NCBI GenBank assembly: GCA_034180005.1
Contig: JAXFPC010000031.1
Location: 1-39,356 of the forward strand
Length of the DNA stretch: 39,356 bases
Direction of reading: 5' to 3'
Origin: JAXFPC01 sp034180005
GTDB taxonomy: Bacteria > Bacillota > Negativicutes > Acidaminococcales > Acidaminococcaceae
Part shown: one piece after another, positions 24,931-32,020 of the stretch
Layout of the letters: every line of letters begins with the position of its first letter
Position numbering within the stretch: position 1 is the first letter of the stretch
Program-made: the position numbers and the translations under genes
Notes under the pieces: model-generated
Told to the model about the DNA's origin: nothing
What the model saw: only the letters and a program-made list of their open reading frames with translations
Databases searched by the model: none

Positions 24931-24962
24931 AAAAGGGTGCCGATAAATTTCGGCGCCCTTTT
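24931..24962. terminator. Bidirectional terminator between the MATE and YhaN-like genes
   Basis: A 13-bp stem (24931-24943 with 24950-24962, one G-U pair) with a six-base loop, flanked by A and T runs, separates two convergent genes. Confidence 0.88.
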
Positions 24963-26604
24963 ATATTGTGCGGGCGTTACTGCAAGTTAAGTAGATTATC
25001 TGGTATTTTTCGGCAAGTTTTCTTAGAATACTTTCGGCTTGCGGCAAAGTTTTATCGTCCAGGTTGACAAACGGGTCATCTAAAATTAGGAAAGGTTTTT
25101 CCCTTGTAAAAACTGTATCGGCAAGTGCAAGGCGAAGGCATAAATTGAGCAGATCCTTACCTCCGCTGCTGAGCGCTCCGAATTCTCTCGGAATGCCGTC
25201 GGCGGCAACTGATATCCTTCCCTCGGCATTTATCGTGTAAGAATGTTTGCGGAAGGGCGCAAGGATTTCCAGGTACTTGATAAAATTCTGTTGAAGAGGT
25301 TCTTTATAGCGACTAGTAAGGGAATCTTTGGCACTTAGCAATATTTCCTGTGTAAGTTGGAGGTCTGTGATTTTTTGCGATATATCGGCGTGAGCTTCTG
25401 TGAGAAAGGGCAATTTTTCTTCGCTTAATCGACATTGATCCAGCTTGCAAAAAATTTCGTCCAAATGTTGCCCGGCAGCCGCTTTGTTGCGTGCAAGCTC
25501 CATTGATTTTTGGCGTAGTTCTTCCTGAATTTCAGGAGCTGTCGCATCCGTCAGGCGTATTGCGGCGTGTAATTCGTCAATGTTATTGTGCAGTCGGTTC
25601 ATGTGTGACCGCAATTCTGCGCGTTTCTTTTTCTGGCGCAGCATCGTTTGCAGCAAACCTGTCGCAAGCAAAATAAAACCTGCCGCCAAGATGAGCCAAC
25701 CGGTGAGTGTGTTTAAATAGAGCAGTACTATACCGGATACAAGGACAGCAAGACCGAGATAAGCGAGGATGGAAATATTTGACGGAGTAAATCCGGCTGC
25801 TTCCGCTTCTTCAGCACAGAGCTGCAGTTCTTTTTGTAAACGCAGCAGAGTTTGGTGAGAGGAATCGTGGAGCTGAAAATTTTTGGTGAGCCGCTCTTTA
25901 CAGTCCAGTGAAAGTTTATGCTCAAAATCTTCCAGCATCTGTAGCTTTGTTCTGGCAGTGCTAAGTGCATCCAAGAGTTGCGGCTTTTGAAGGATATTTT
26001 TCGTAAGAATTTTTAATTCCGCTTCCAATGCTGCTTTTTTTCCGGATCTTTTTTTGAGAGGTTCGATCGTCTGCGTCAATTTTTTCAGGGCGGGCTCATA
26101 CATATTTAAGCCGTTGCTTCTGTAAAAAAAATCCCCCAGAAGAGCATTGATATTGTCAGTGAATAAACTGTCTTCCTGCAGCGCTGTTTGTTCACACAAA
26201 ATTGTTTTGGCAAAGGAGTATTGATCAAGAGCAAAGATTTCTTCGCCTAAGTTTTTGCCGAATACTGTACTGGGAAGACCTGTATCCGTATCGTGGAGCA
26301 AAAAAGTGTCTTCAGTTTTTTTCCTGCCGAAGCTGCGAAAAACGGTATATGTTTTGCCGTTACAAGTGAAGGTAAGACTGCCGGAGCAGGAGTCCCCGTT
26401 CCAAGGCAGGAAGTATTCTCTTTCTCTTCCGCAAAGGCGTCTTTCTTCACCGGAAAAGCCGTAAAGCATCACTTTGATGAAAGCGGCCAAGGTGCTTTTA
26501 CCCCAGCCGTTTTCAGCGTGTAACACGTGAAGCTTTTGATTGAAGTCCAAAGTTTCCGCATGAAGAGTTCCGAAGTTTTTTATAAAGCAGCTGACCAGTT
26601 TCAT
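24961..26604 (-). CDS. SbcC/YhaN-like ATPase with an internal membrane hairpin
   Basis: A 547-residue ABC-type ATPase of the SMC/Rad50/SbcC group. The Walker A is AENGWGKST (30-38, first Gly replaced by Ala), the signature is LSSGG (478-482) and Walker B is FLILDD (505-510). Between the ATPase halves there is coiled coil, but the middle contains two hydrophobic helices (about 278-298 and 300-320) in place of a zinc-hook. This matches the YhaN-type domain organisation described in Firmicutes, in a short version. Its ATG overlaps the stop of the nuclease-like gene by 4 bases. A membrane-tethered Mre11/Rad50-like complex is the best inference. Confidence 0.85.
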   Translation of the reverse strand: MKLVSCFIKNFGTLHAETLDFNQKLHVLHAENGWGKSTLAAFIKVMLYGFSGEERRLCGREREYFLPWNGDSCSGSLTFTCNGKTYTVFRSFGRKKTEDTFLLHDTDTGLPSTVFGKNLGEEIFALDQYSFAKTILCEQTALQEDSLFTDNINALLGDFFYRSNGLNMYEPALKKLTQTIEPLKKRSGKKAALEAELKILTKNILQKPQLLDALSTARTKLQMLEDFEHKLSLDCKERLTKNFQLHDSSHQTLLRLQKELQLCAEEAEAAGFTPSNISILAYLGLAVLVSGIVLLYLNTLTGWLILAAGFILLATGLLQTMLRQKKKRAELRSHMNRLHNNIDELHAAIRLTDATAPEIQEELRQKSMELARNKAAAGQHLDEIFCKLDQCRLSEEKLPFLTEAHADISQKITDLQLTQEILLSAKDSLTSRYKEPLQQNFIKYLEILAPFRKHSYTINAEGRISVAADGIPREFGALSSGGKDLLNLCLRLALADTVFTREKPFLILDDPFVNLDDKTLPQAESILRKLAEKYQIIYLTCSNARTI

Positions 26605-27704
26605 AGCAGGATATCCTTTCCGGCTATAGCTCGTAAGCCATACGTTATAATTCTTGCTTTTTGTTCGGCTGTAAGATCAGTGCGGGCGTGAGTCATGCGG
26701 ACAAACTCTCCTCTTAAAGTCGGTTCGGCGATATACGAGGCGATATCTGGCTGACAACAAGTATCATCTTTTATCAGTACCAGGTAAATGTTCTCCTCCA
26801 ACAAGGCTTCCAAACAATCTGTATCTATGATTAATTCCGGATCGGTTTCGCCTTTGAGGGTGATTTTGCAAAGATCATCCTCGGCGACACCGGCCTTGTT
26901 TAGTTCGTACCTGAGCAAATTTTCCAAATCCGCTATATTTTTACAGTTGCTCACTTCTACTTGCAGTTGGTGTAAAGTGCGGCCGGCGATAGGTATAAAT
27001 TCGTCGGTAAAACTACCGTCTTTTTCGTTGACGTTAAGCAACACGAAACCGTGTCTGCCGCATTCATCGAAGCCTCTTCCTTCAAGGCAGCCAGGATAGC
27101 AATAGATGCCGCGTTCGTCAAGAACTGCTCTGGTATATATGTGTATATGTCCCAGGGCTAAATAATCTATATTTTTGCCACGCAGACCGGTAAACGAAAT
27201 AGCGTGGAGAAGCTCTTTATTTTCGCTTTCCTGTCCGTGAAGCATGACAATATTAAAATTGTCGCTTTCAAGCTTTAATTTTTTGTTAGCATCACTGCTT
27301 TCGGAAAGTTCTTTGCCGGCAATTACTATTTTGCTGTCGGGGATTAAGTGATACGTCCAGTTTTTTTCAAAAAGCTTGAGGTTAGGCGGAGGAGTTTTCA
27401 GTTTGTCCAGGAAACTGTCCCGATCATGATTGCCTTTTAGATAATAGAACGTGATGTGAGGATTGCTTAGAATTGAATTTTCTACGGCAGCGCGCACGGA
27501 ATCGGTTACTATATTTGTATCAAAAATATCGCCGGACAGCATAATATGTTCTACATTATTTCTCTGAGCAAATTTAAGCAGTCGCAGATAAGTTACGAGC
27601 AGCTCATTTCGTCTTTGCCGCGCTTTATGTTGATCGCGTTCACGCATGAAGACACCCGTCATAGGTGAGTCAAGATGCAAGTCGGCGCAATGGATGATTT
27701 TCAT
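26601..27704 (-). CDS. Mre11/SbcD-like metallophosphatase (YhaO family nuclease)
   Basis: A 367-residue protein of the DNA-repair exonuclease branch of calcineurin-like phosphoesterases. Metal motifs are CADLHLDSP (Asp8, His10), SGDIFD (57-62), GNHDRD (91-96), MLHGQE and GHIHIY. A C-terminal capping domain follows. It is the first gene of a two-gene unit with the SbcC-like ATPase, the usual arrangement for SbcD-SbcC or YhaO-YhaN. The last residues overlap the ATPase start. Confidence 0.87.
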   Translation of the reverse strand: MKIIHCADLHLDSPMTGVFMRERDQHKARQRRNELLVTYLRLLKFAQRNNVEHIMLSGDIFDTNIVTDSVRAAVENSILSNPHITFYYLKGNHDRDSFLDKLKTPPPNLKLFEKNWTYHLIPDSKIVIAGKELSESSDANKKLKLESDNFNIVMLHGQESENKELLHAISFTGLRGKNIDYLALGHIHIYTRAVLDERGIYCYPGCLEGRGFDECGRHGFVLLNVNEKDGSFTDEFIPIAGRTLHQLQVEVSNCKNIADLENLLRYELNKAGVAEDDLCKITLKGETDPELIIDTDCLEALLEENIYLVLIKDDTCCQPDIASYIAEPTLRGEFVRMTHARTDLTAEQKARIITYGLRAIAGKDILL

Positions 27705-27750
27705 AAATAATTACCTCGAGATTTTATGCGAAAATATTTTTACTGTATTT

Positions 27751-27779
27751 ATTATACAGGCAGTACGTTTTTTTGTCTT
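27751..27779 (-). promoter_or_regulatory. Candidate promoter of the YhaO/YhaN unit
   Basis: Minus strand AAGACA (27779-27774), 17 bases, TATAAT (27756-27751), about 46 bases before the ATG. Confidence 0.45.
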
Positions 27780-27850
27780 CAGATTTTGCGGCAATAAGGT
27801 GGAATTTTACACAAATGCGTCCGATAAGACCGCGGATATAATGTTTGTTA

Positions 27851-27868
27851 TATCATTGAATAATGATA
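27851..27868. promoter_or_regulatory. AT-rich palindrome, possible regulator site
   Basis: TATCATT-GAAT-AATGATA is a perfect 7-base inverted repeat. Its ATCATT/AATGAT half-sites resemble parts of Fur boxes, though the arrangement is not the classical one. It lies between the nuclease gene and the TonB receptor gene and could serve either. Confidence 0.4.
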
Positions 27869-28170
27869 GTTAAATACAATTATAAAAGCAGATAAGATTT
27901 TTCTCGCACATATGCGACTGAAAATATTTTAGTTTTTTCTTGACCGTATAATTGCTATATAGTTTAAAATCGGAAGCAAATTTATTTAATGATAAAATTT
28001 CATTCTGCATATTTACAGCGATGAATTTTTGAATGGATTTATAATTTGTGTGTTTGCGCGAGTTGTTATATCAATGTGATTAGCTGTTTGTTATGTATCT
28101 TCAGCGCCGATATTGAAAGCAGATAAGCGTGAAGATATGCAATAAATTATTAGCGAAGAGGTGTAGTTTT

Positions 28171-30096
28171 ATGAAAAACAAAATGTTGCAAGGTCTGGTT
28201 TTAGGTGCATGTGCTGCCGGGTTTATGTTCAGCTGTTCTCAGACATTTGCCGCAGAGGTGTCACAATTTGTTTTAGATGAATATGTGGTGACTGCAGGCC
28301 GAAACAGTGAAAGAGTTTTTGATGCCAACGCTAACGTAAACGTAGTAACAAGAAAAGACATCGAAGATAATCATTATCAGACCGTTTCGGAAGCTTTGAG
28401 AAGAATTCCCGGTGTTGTCATTCAAAATTACAGCGCTACCGGTGCCAATTATTCGGCGGATAAATTGCTCATTAACGGAACAAGCCACGTTATCGTGCTC
28501 ATCGACGGTATGAGAGCCAATACGAACGGTTCCGTTTTCAGTGTTTTCCAGCCTTCGGAATTAAGCAATATGGACAGTATAGAACGTATTGAAGTTCTAA
28601 AGGGCTCCGCTTCAACTTTGTACGGCTCGGATGCTGTTGGCGGTGTAATCAATATCATTACTCGCAAAGCCGTCGATGGAAAAGCGGCGACAAAAATAAG
28701 CGGCACATGGGGCAGCTACGGTAAGCAGACATATACGTTGTATCATGAAGGCGGAACCAAGGACGGTTTCTACTGGAACATAGGAGCGCAGAAGGACAGG
28801 TTGAAAGATTATAAGGACGGAGCCGGTTACAAAACTATAAATGATATAGACAGCAAAACATACAACGTAAAATTGGGAAAAAAAATTGGCGATAAAGCTG
28901 ATTTGAATGTGAATTATTCCAGATATCTTTTGGATTATGGTCGTCCGGAAGCCGCTCATTATCCTGCTACAGGCTTTACCGGTGATGTTGCTGAAGGTAA
29001 AAAGGATAATGAAAGGTATGGCGTAAATTTTAAATATAAGTTCAATGATAAACTTTCCAATGATTTTTCATTCTTCTCGAGGACTTCCAATTTGGATGAC
29101 AATACCAATCATTCGGCAAATTTATGGTTGATGCGTGAAAAAACTACCGGATTTACCAATCAGCTCACATATGTCGACGGTAATCATACCGTTATCGGAG
29201 GATTGGACTATTATAAGGACTCCATGAATAAATATCAGGATCAATATACTGCCGCTATGACAGGTGATGTTTCGAGCAAGGCCTTTTTCTTACAGGATAA
29301 GATGAAGTTGGGACAGCTGACATTCACTCCCGGCATTCGCTTAACGCGCCATTCAAAATACGGAAACAATACTTCGACAAGCGGCACGCTTGCCTATGAT
29401 TGCAACGATATTACCACCGTATACGCTTCGTATAAGGAATTTTTCAGATCTCCTTATATGTATGAGCTGTACAGTCCTTCCTATGGAAGTACAGATTTGC
29501 GTCCTGAAAAAGGAAACACTAAAGAGATAGGCATAAATACTCGTGTCGATGACAAGACAGATTTTTCCGCGCACATTTTCCGGACGAAATCTGATAACTT
29601 GATCGGTTTTAATAATGCCACTTGGAAATATTACAATGCCGGTGAAGAAACAATAAAGGGCTGGGATGTACAACTTACGAAGCGTTTCGATAAAAATGTC
29701 AGTCTCACCGCTGCCTACACTCATACGTATATTGCGGCAACTTCGGCAGGGGAAAATGATAATCGTGACGGATCCGTACCCAAACATCAATACGATCTGA
29801 CTTTTAACTATGATTTGGACAAATTTACCGGCAGCATCAACGCCAAAGGCATTGCCGATTGTCCGGGTACTAAGAAAAACGAGAATGATGTAGCAAAATC
29901 GTTCAAGGGTTATTGGCTGCTGAATGCTGCGATGAATTACAGACCCACAAAAGAAATGAATATTTTCTTGAGAGTAAATAATATCTTTGACAGAATGTAT
30001 ACTGACATGACGTATGATATGCGGACTCCGGGTGGCGCTAACTGGTATTCGCAACCTGGACGTAATTTCCAGGTGGGAATGGAATACACCTTCTAA
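28171..30096 (+). CDS. TonB-dependent outer-membrane receptor (BtuB/HmuR-like)
   Basis: A 641-residue outer-membrane transporter that imports a chelated metal or tetrapyrrole using TonB energy. It has a signal peptide (cleavage near Ala27), a TonB-box-like LDEYVVTAGR (35-44), a plug domain with RIPGVVI, VLIDGMR, ERIEVLKGSASTLYGSDAVGGVINIIT, and a beta-barrel ending in Phe, as needed for Bam-dependent insertion. The ATG at 28171 has a GAAGAGGTG site; an earlier in-frame ATG at 28129 would add residues before the signal. The substrate is not known: corrinoid, heme or siderophore are all possible. The following binding protein and CobN-like gene favour a tetrapyrrole. Confidence 0.92.
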   Translation: MKNKMLQGLVLGACAAGFMFSCSQTFAAEVSQFVLDEYVVTAGRNSERVFDANANVNVVTRKDIEDNHYQTVSEALRRIPGVVIQNYSATGANYSADKLLINGTSHVIVLIDGMRANTNGSVFSVFQPSELSNMDSIERIEVLKGSASTLYGSDAVGGVINIITRKAVDGKAATKISGTWGSYGKQTYTLYHEGGTKDGFYWNIGAQKDRLKDYKDGAGYKTINDIDSKTYNVKLGKKIGDKADLNVNYSRYLLDYGRPEAAHYPATGFTGDVAEGKKDNERYGVNFKYKFNDKLSNDFSFFSRTSNLDDNTNHSANLWLMREKTTGFTNQLTYVDGNHTVIGGLDYYKDSMNKYQDQYTAAMTGDVSSKAFFLQDKMKLGQLTFTPGIRLTRHSKYGNNTSTSGTLAYDCNDITTVYASYKEFFRSPYMYELYSPSYGSTDLRPEKGNTKEIGINTRVDDKTDFSAHIFRTKSDNLIGFNNATWKYYNAGEETIKGWDVQLTKRFDKNVSLTAAYTHTYIAATSAGENDNRDGSVPKHQYDLTFNYDLDKFTGSINAKGIADCPGTKKNENDVAKSFKGYWLLNAAMNYRPTKEMNIFLRVNNIFDRMYTDMTYDMRTPGGANWYSQPGRNFQVGMEYTF

Positions 30097-30105
30097 AAAG
30101 ATCTG

Positions 30106-30144
30106 AAATATGGGGACGCAGATGAACGGCGTCCCCATATTTTT
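30106..30144 (+). terminator. Intrinsic terminator directly before the C-N hydrolase gene
   Basis: A 14-bp perfect stem (30106-30119 with 30129-30142), nine-base loop and a T-run ending at 30144. The ribosome site of the next gene begins three bases later, so expression downstream depends on read-through or an unseen promoter. Confidence 0.88.
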
Positions 30145-30159
30145 GTGGAGTTGATACTG

Positions 30160-30927
30160 ATGAAAATCGCTTTTTTACATTTTTCGTTTTGCTGCGGCAG
30201 TCAGAAAGATAATGCCGAAAAAATTTTGCGCGGCGTGGAACTTGCCGCCAAAGCCGGAGCCGAATGGGTACTGACTCCAGAGATGGCTTTGCAAGGTTAT
30301 TGGATGGTACGCTCAGGACATGAATATGATTATCTCGACAGAAACAGTTTGTTATTAAAAAAATTTCGAGCAGCAGCAAAGGTTCACAATATCACTTTGT
30401 TTTTGGGCTGTGCGGAAAAGTTGGAGGATACGAGTCCTCGCAACAGCTGTATTGTTATAAATGCTAAAGGTGAGATTTGCACCAGACACGCAAAAATTAA
30501 AGTTGTTAAATGGATAACGGAGGATTGGGCAACTCCGGGAGAAGAAGTGACAGTTTTTGAGTGCGGCGGCATTAGGACGGGACTTCTGGTTTGCGCTGAC
30601 GCATGGTTTGCAGAACACGGCAAGCAGTTGGCAGACCGAGGAGCAGAGTTGATTGTCGTGACTGCCGCTTGGCCTCCTGGAGGACATGGAGGCCCTCCTG
30701 AAGACGCTTGGCGTCGCTGTTCGTTGGCGTCAGGGGGAAAAACGTTGCTGGTTTGTAATCAGACCGGCAGTGAAGGAATGGATTGCATGCTGGCGCAAAG
30801 CGCAGTTGTTGCGGGAGATGAAGTGAAAATTTCCTACAGTGGAGCGGAAGCAGTATTGTTGACTGAAATAGACGAAGATAATTGTAGGCTCTTATCCGAC
30901 GATTTCGAAAAAATTTTATTAGAGTAA
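30160..30927 (+). CDS. Carbon-nitrogen hydrolase (nitrilase superfamily)
   Basis: A 255-residue amidase-like enzyme. The catalytic Glu-Lys-Cys triad is visible: Glu in TPEMALQGY, Lys in RHAKIKVVKW and Cys in LLVCADAWF. A GGHGGPPEDAW loop and the CNQTG segment follow. Proteins of this superfamily hydrolyse amides, nitriles or ureido groups; the substrate is not visible here. GGAG (30147-30150) lies 9 bases before the ATG. It sits between a TonB receptor and a metal/tetrapyrrole-binding lipoprotein, so hydrolysis of an amide in an imported ligand is one possible role, but this is speculation. Confidence 0.87.
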   Translation: MKIAFLHFSFCCGSQKDNAEKILRGVELAAKAGAEWVLTPEMALQGYWMVRSGHEYDYLDRNSLLLKKFRAAAKVHNITLFLGCAEKLEDTSPRNSCIVINAKGEICTRHAKIKVVKWITEDWATPGEEVTVFECGGIRTGLLVCADAWFAEHGKQLADRGAELIVVTAAWPPGGHGGPPEDAWRRCSLASGGKTLLVCNQTGSEGMDCMLAQSAVVAGDEVKISYSGAEAVLLTEIDEDNCRLLSDDFEKILLE

Positions 30928-30985
30928 TTTTCCGCATATTGTTTAGACTTTTTGTAGAATTTTTACAGAGAAAAGGAAGTAGTAT

Positions 30986-31027
30986 ATGTTTCTCAGGCAT
31001 ATACCGGGGACAAAAAAATGCGCATAA
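30986..31027 (+). CDS. Putative 13-residue leader peptide
   Basis: The short frame MFLRHIPGTKKCA starts at an ATG with an excellent AAGGAAG site (30973-30979, 6 bases away) and stops at 31025-31027, overlapping the start of the binding-protein gene (31018) by 10 bases in another frame. The arrangement suggests translational coupling or a leader peptide. Chance occurrence is quite possible. Confidence 0.3.
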   Translation: MFLRHIPGTKKCA

Positions 31028-31968
31028 AAACTATGGTTTTATGTTTTTTGGTAGTAATAGTCAGTAATCTTTTGAGCGGATGTTACAGCAGCTGTGTACA
31101 AAAAGAGTGTTCAACGGAGATGCATACATTGACCGATGCTGCCGGTAAAAGCGTTACGCTGCCAACTAAACCGCAGCGTATAGTTTCCATGCTCATAGGT
31201 TCTGACGAAATGCTTATGGATTTGGTGGAGCCGGAGCGTATTGCCGCTTTGTCGTATCTTGCGGACGATCCGGGAATTTCAAATATTTCCGACCGCAGCA
31301 GTTTGGTTAAGGGAAGGCTGCGCGGTTATACTGCGGAGAGCATTGCAAAATTTAAACCGGATCTGGTGATTATTGCAGATTGGTGGCAGCCGGATGTTTT
31401 GCATACTTTGAAAGATATAGGTATAAGCGTTTATATTTACAGATCACCTCACACAGTTGAAGAAGTGCGCGGCATGATTGAGGAAGTCGCATATGTTGTA
31501 GGAGAATCCGAGAGAGGGAAAAAGCTTATCGGAACATATGACGGTAAACTTGCGGCACTTAAAGAGAAGACTGCAAATATCGGCAAGCGCAAAAGTATAG
31601 TGCCCATGAGTTCCCATGGGATTGTGGGAACCAAGGGGAGTCTTTTCGATGATATGTGTAACTTCATAGGTATAGATAACTGCGTAAGCAGATGTGATTT
31701 TTCAAACAGCAGCACTATTAGCAAAGAACTTTTGGTGCAGATGGATCCTGACATGATAATACTGCCTGATTGGGATGCACCGTCTTCCGGTAAAACTTAT
31801 AATGTGCAGGCATTATTAAACGATCCGGCTTTGCAGGTGATGAAGGCAGTACGCAGTAAAAAAGTCAGGACAGTAGGAGCAAAGTCGATGTATACGGTGT
31901 CACATTATGCAGCCGACGGTATGAATATCCTTGCGGAAGCAGTTTACCCTGAAGTTAAAAATCCTTAA
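31018..31968 (+). CDS. Periplasmic-binding lipoprotein of a metal-chelate ABC importer (BtuF/FepB type)
   Basis: A 316-residue lipoprotein with lipobox LLSGC (Cys22) and the class III binding-protein fold: an N-lobe with LPTKPQRIVSM, FKPDLVII around residue 115, a long linking helix, and a C-lobe with VQMDPDMIILPDWD. The family binds cobalamin, heme or ferric siderophores. No ABC permease or ATPase gene follows, so the importer parts must lie elsewhere or be shared. GGGG upstream gives a weak ribosome site, possibly aided by coupling to the short leader frame. The next gene, CobN-like, begins 52 bases downstream. Confidence 0.88.
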   Translation: MRIKTMVLCFLVVIVSNLLSGCYSSCVQKECSTEMHTLTDAAGKSVTLPTKPQRIVSMLIGSDEMLMDLVEPERIAALSYLADDPGISNISDRSSLVKGRLRGYTAESIAKFKPDLVIIADWWQPDVLHTLKDIGISVYIYRSPHTVEEVRGMIEEVAYVVGESERGKKLIGTYDGKLAALKEKTANIGKRKSIVPMSSHGIVGTKGSLFDDMCNFIGIDNCVSRCDFSNSSTISKELLVQMDPDMIILPDWDAPSSGKTYNVQALLNDPALQVMKAVRSKKVRTVGAKSMYTVSHYAADGMNILAEAVYPEVKNP

Positions 31969-32020
31969 AAATTTGATTAAACGACATTATGAAAGAAATA
32001 AAGATAAGAGGATAGTCTTT

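Larger units (their letters stand above)
27705..28170. other. Long divergent intergenic region (466 bases)
   Basis: No gene was recognised. It carries the promoter of the nuclease gene on the left, a perfect AT-rich palindrome at 27851-27868, a short inverted repeat TCGCA-CATA-TGCGA (27904-27917) and a TTGACC at 27940-27945, with TAAAAT at 27965-27970 as a poor-spacing (19) promoter candidate for the TonB receptor. Cobalamin-riboswitch core sequences were looked for by eye and not found. Confidence 0.5.

Noticed and set aside
27869..28170. A cobalamin riboswitch upstream of the TonB receptor
   Set aside because: No B12-box-like core or the conserved helices were recognisable by eye, although the downstream genes would fit. 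A covariance-model search (Rfam cobalamin family) of this interval would decide.
29353..30138. A 261-codon open frame antisense to the TonB receptor gene
   Set aside because: The plus strand encodes an unmistakable receptor with plug and barrel over this stretch; the antisense frame has no ribosome site or recognisable domain and is explained by codon bias.
31931..32020. An N-terminal extension of the CobN-like protein by 30 residues
   Set aside because: The extension overlaps the binding-protein gene, has no ribosome site, and the ATG at 32021 with GAGG upstream gives the normal start.
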